A DNA stretch of 17,754 nucleotides from Calditrichia bacterium (GTDB lineage: Bacteria > Calditrichota > Calditrichia > JAJRVZ01), in NCBI GenBank assembly GCA_030634505.1, contig DAOWAQ010000013.1, positions 1 through 17,754 on the forward strand. Reading direction: 5' to 3'. Positions 16,539 through 17,754 of this stretch are shown in pieces. Under the pieces are notes generated by a model, which saw only the letters and a list, made by a program, of their open reading frames with translations, was not told the origin of the DNA and made no database searches. Both the position numbers and the translations under genes were made by a program. Position 1 is the first letter of the stretch, and each line of letters starts with the position of its first letter.

Positions 16539-17754
16539 TTAAGTAATCAATTTTAATTTTTCATTAATATATTCTTTAATTTCATTTCTTACCAAATCAT
16601 TTTTTATTTGATCTGTAACTTCGCCAGCAAATGCATTTACCAACATTTTTTTTGCATTTTGAAGATCAATTGCTCTTGAACGTAAATAAAATAATGCATC
16701 TTCATCCAATTGTCCGATTGTTGCACCATGCGTACAACGTACATCATCCGCATAAATTTCTAATTGAGGCTTAGTATCTATTGATGAATTGTCCGATAAT
16801 AATAATCCACTATTATTTTGAATCGCACTGGTTTTTTGTGCATCAGGATAAACATGAATTTTTCCGTTGAATACGCCGCGTGCATTATCACCCACAATTC
16901 CTTTATAAGTTTCAGTACTTAAACAATGCGGCTTTACATGCTCGATTACTGTTCTATTATCAATATGCTGATTTCCATTCCCGATATATACTCCGTTTAG
17001 TATGCTTTCCGATCCCTCGCCAGCTAATTTTGTTAATATATTATTTCTTGTAATCTTGCCACCCAGATTTATATTCAGGGTATTTAGACAACTGTTTTTC
17101 TCCATTTTGGCAAATAAATTGGATATATGAAATGAATTTTCAGATTCATTTTGAATCTTAATATGCTCTACCCTTGCATTTTCATCCAGGTAAAGTTCCG
17201 TTACTACATTGCACAAACAGTTATCAGAATTGATACTCTGATATGATTCAATAATAGTTGATAAACTATTAGATCCAGATTCAATCAATACTCTTGGTTG
17301 AATTAAATTGTTTTCACCATTACCAACAGCAATGAACAATAAAAAAATTGGTTTATCTACTTTCTTTTCATTCAGGATTTTTATTACAATCCCGTTTTGC
17401 ATAAAAGCCGTATTTAATGCAACAAATGAATCTTCCCTGTAATCAGCAAGATTAGCTAAAGATTGGGTATCCGAATCAGCATTAATTTTAACATACTCTT
17501 CCAAATTTATTACATTCAAATCATTCATAGAATCAACATTATCAGAAAGATGATTTTCAAAATGACCATTTATAAATACTAATTTGTAACAATCCAATTC
17601 TTTAATGAAAAAATTTTCAATATCTGATTTATTTAATTGGTTTTCTTTTAATTCAAGGTTGAAATTCGTGTTAGCGATAGATTCAATATTAGTGTATTTC
17701 CAATCTTCATTTTTAGTAGTAGGAAATCCAGCGTCGAGAAATTGTACCATTGCA
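16539..17754 (-). CDS. sufD: Fe-S cluster assembly protein SufD, 5' end outside the window
   Basis: SufD pairs with SufB and the ATPase SufC in the scaffold complex that builds iron-sulfur clusters. Visible landmarks are GFPTTKNEDWKYTN near the start, a long right-handed beta-helix core, the segment LEIYADDVRCTHGATIGQLD with His341 at the place of the conserved SufD histidine, and the helical end DEDALFYLRSRAIDLQNAKK. The first ATG in frame is at 17748-17750, but the frame stays open to the window edge. The WKYT motif then begins at residue 17, whereas family members usually have about 30 more residues before it. The true start therefore probably lies beyond the window. The gene is 65 bases upstream of sufU; sufB and sufC are expected further upstream. 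Confidence 0.93.
   Translation of the reverse strand, partial: AMVQFLDAGFPTTKNEDWKYTNIESIANTNFNLELKENQLNKSDIENFFIKELDCYKLVFINGHFENHLSDNVDSMNDLNVINLEEYVKINADSDTQSLANLADYREDSFVALNTAFMQNGIVIKILNEKKVDKPIFLLFIAVGNGENNLIQPRVLIESGSNSLSTIIESYQSINSDNCLCNVVTELYLDENARVEHIKIQNESENSFHISNLFAKMEKNSCLNTLNINLGGKITRNNILTKLAGEGSESILNGVYIGNGNQHIDNRTVIEHVKPHCLSTETYKGIVGDNARGVFNGKIHVYPDAQKTSAIQNNSGLLLSDNSSIDTKPQLEIYADDVRCTHGATIGQLDEDALFYLRSRAIDLQNAKKMLVNAFAGEVTDQIKNDLVRNEIKEYINEKLKLIT

Noticed and set aside
1..17754. tRNA, rRNA or riboswitch
   Set aside because: No tRNA-like cloverleaf, rRNA segment or familiar riboswitch core was recognised in the intergenic regions by eye.

Overview
This AT-rich window carries accessory and housekeeping genes of a Gram-negative bacterium, probably from the Fibrobacterota-Chlorobiota-Bacteroidota (FCB) superphylum. 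The clearest sign is the protein at 149-1606, which ends in a type IX secretion (Por) sorting domain with the 'QNYPNPFN' signature. A two-propeller membrane sensor, a lipoprotein efflux adaptor and an RND pump fit the same group. The domain mix resembles Ignavibacteriota, Calditrichota or related uncultured lineages, but the sequence alone does not settle the phylum.

Layout, left to right. (1) Positions 149-1606, minus strand: a secreted glucose/sorbosone dehydrogenase-like propeller. (2) Positions 1740-2036, minus strand: a small RRM RNA-binding protein with a TTG start behind a perfect AGGAGG. It is divergent from (3), positions 2258-5095, plus strand: a two-propeller, Y_Y_Y, single-membrane-segment sensor. 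That sensor ends in a short four-cysteine module instead of the usual kinase and regulator domains. (4) Positions 5099-12956, minus strand: an efflux cluster transcribed right to left as TolC-like outer-membrane protein, lipoprotein adaptor, periplasmic TPR protein, four-helix-bundle protein and RND pump. The four-helix gene sits between short heptamer arrays in inverted orientation and looks like an insertion. (5) Positions 12957-13489: a gene-free AT-rich stretch with one hairpin. (6) Positions 13490-14161, minus strand: the wreck of a PAS hybrid histidine kinase, with the phospho-accepting His changed to Tyr and the kinase core deleted. (7) Positions 14356-17754, minus strand: a SUF iron-sulfur cluster operon read as sufD (5' end outside the window), sufU, sufT-like DUF59 and sufS.

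How the genes work together. TolC, adaptor and RND pump make a complete tripartite export system. SufS and SufU make the sulfur-donor pair of a SUF assembly line whose SufB and SufC should lie just beyond the right edge. The most unusual items are the four-helix gene with its inverted heptamer arrays, the kinase-less propeller sensor with a Cys4 tail, and the internally deleted hybrid kinase.
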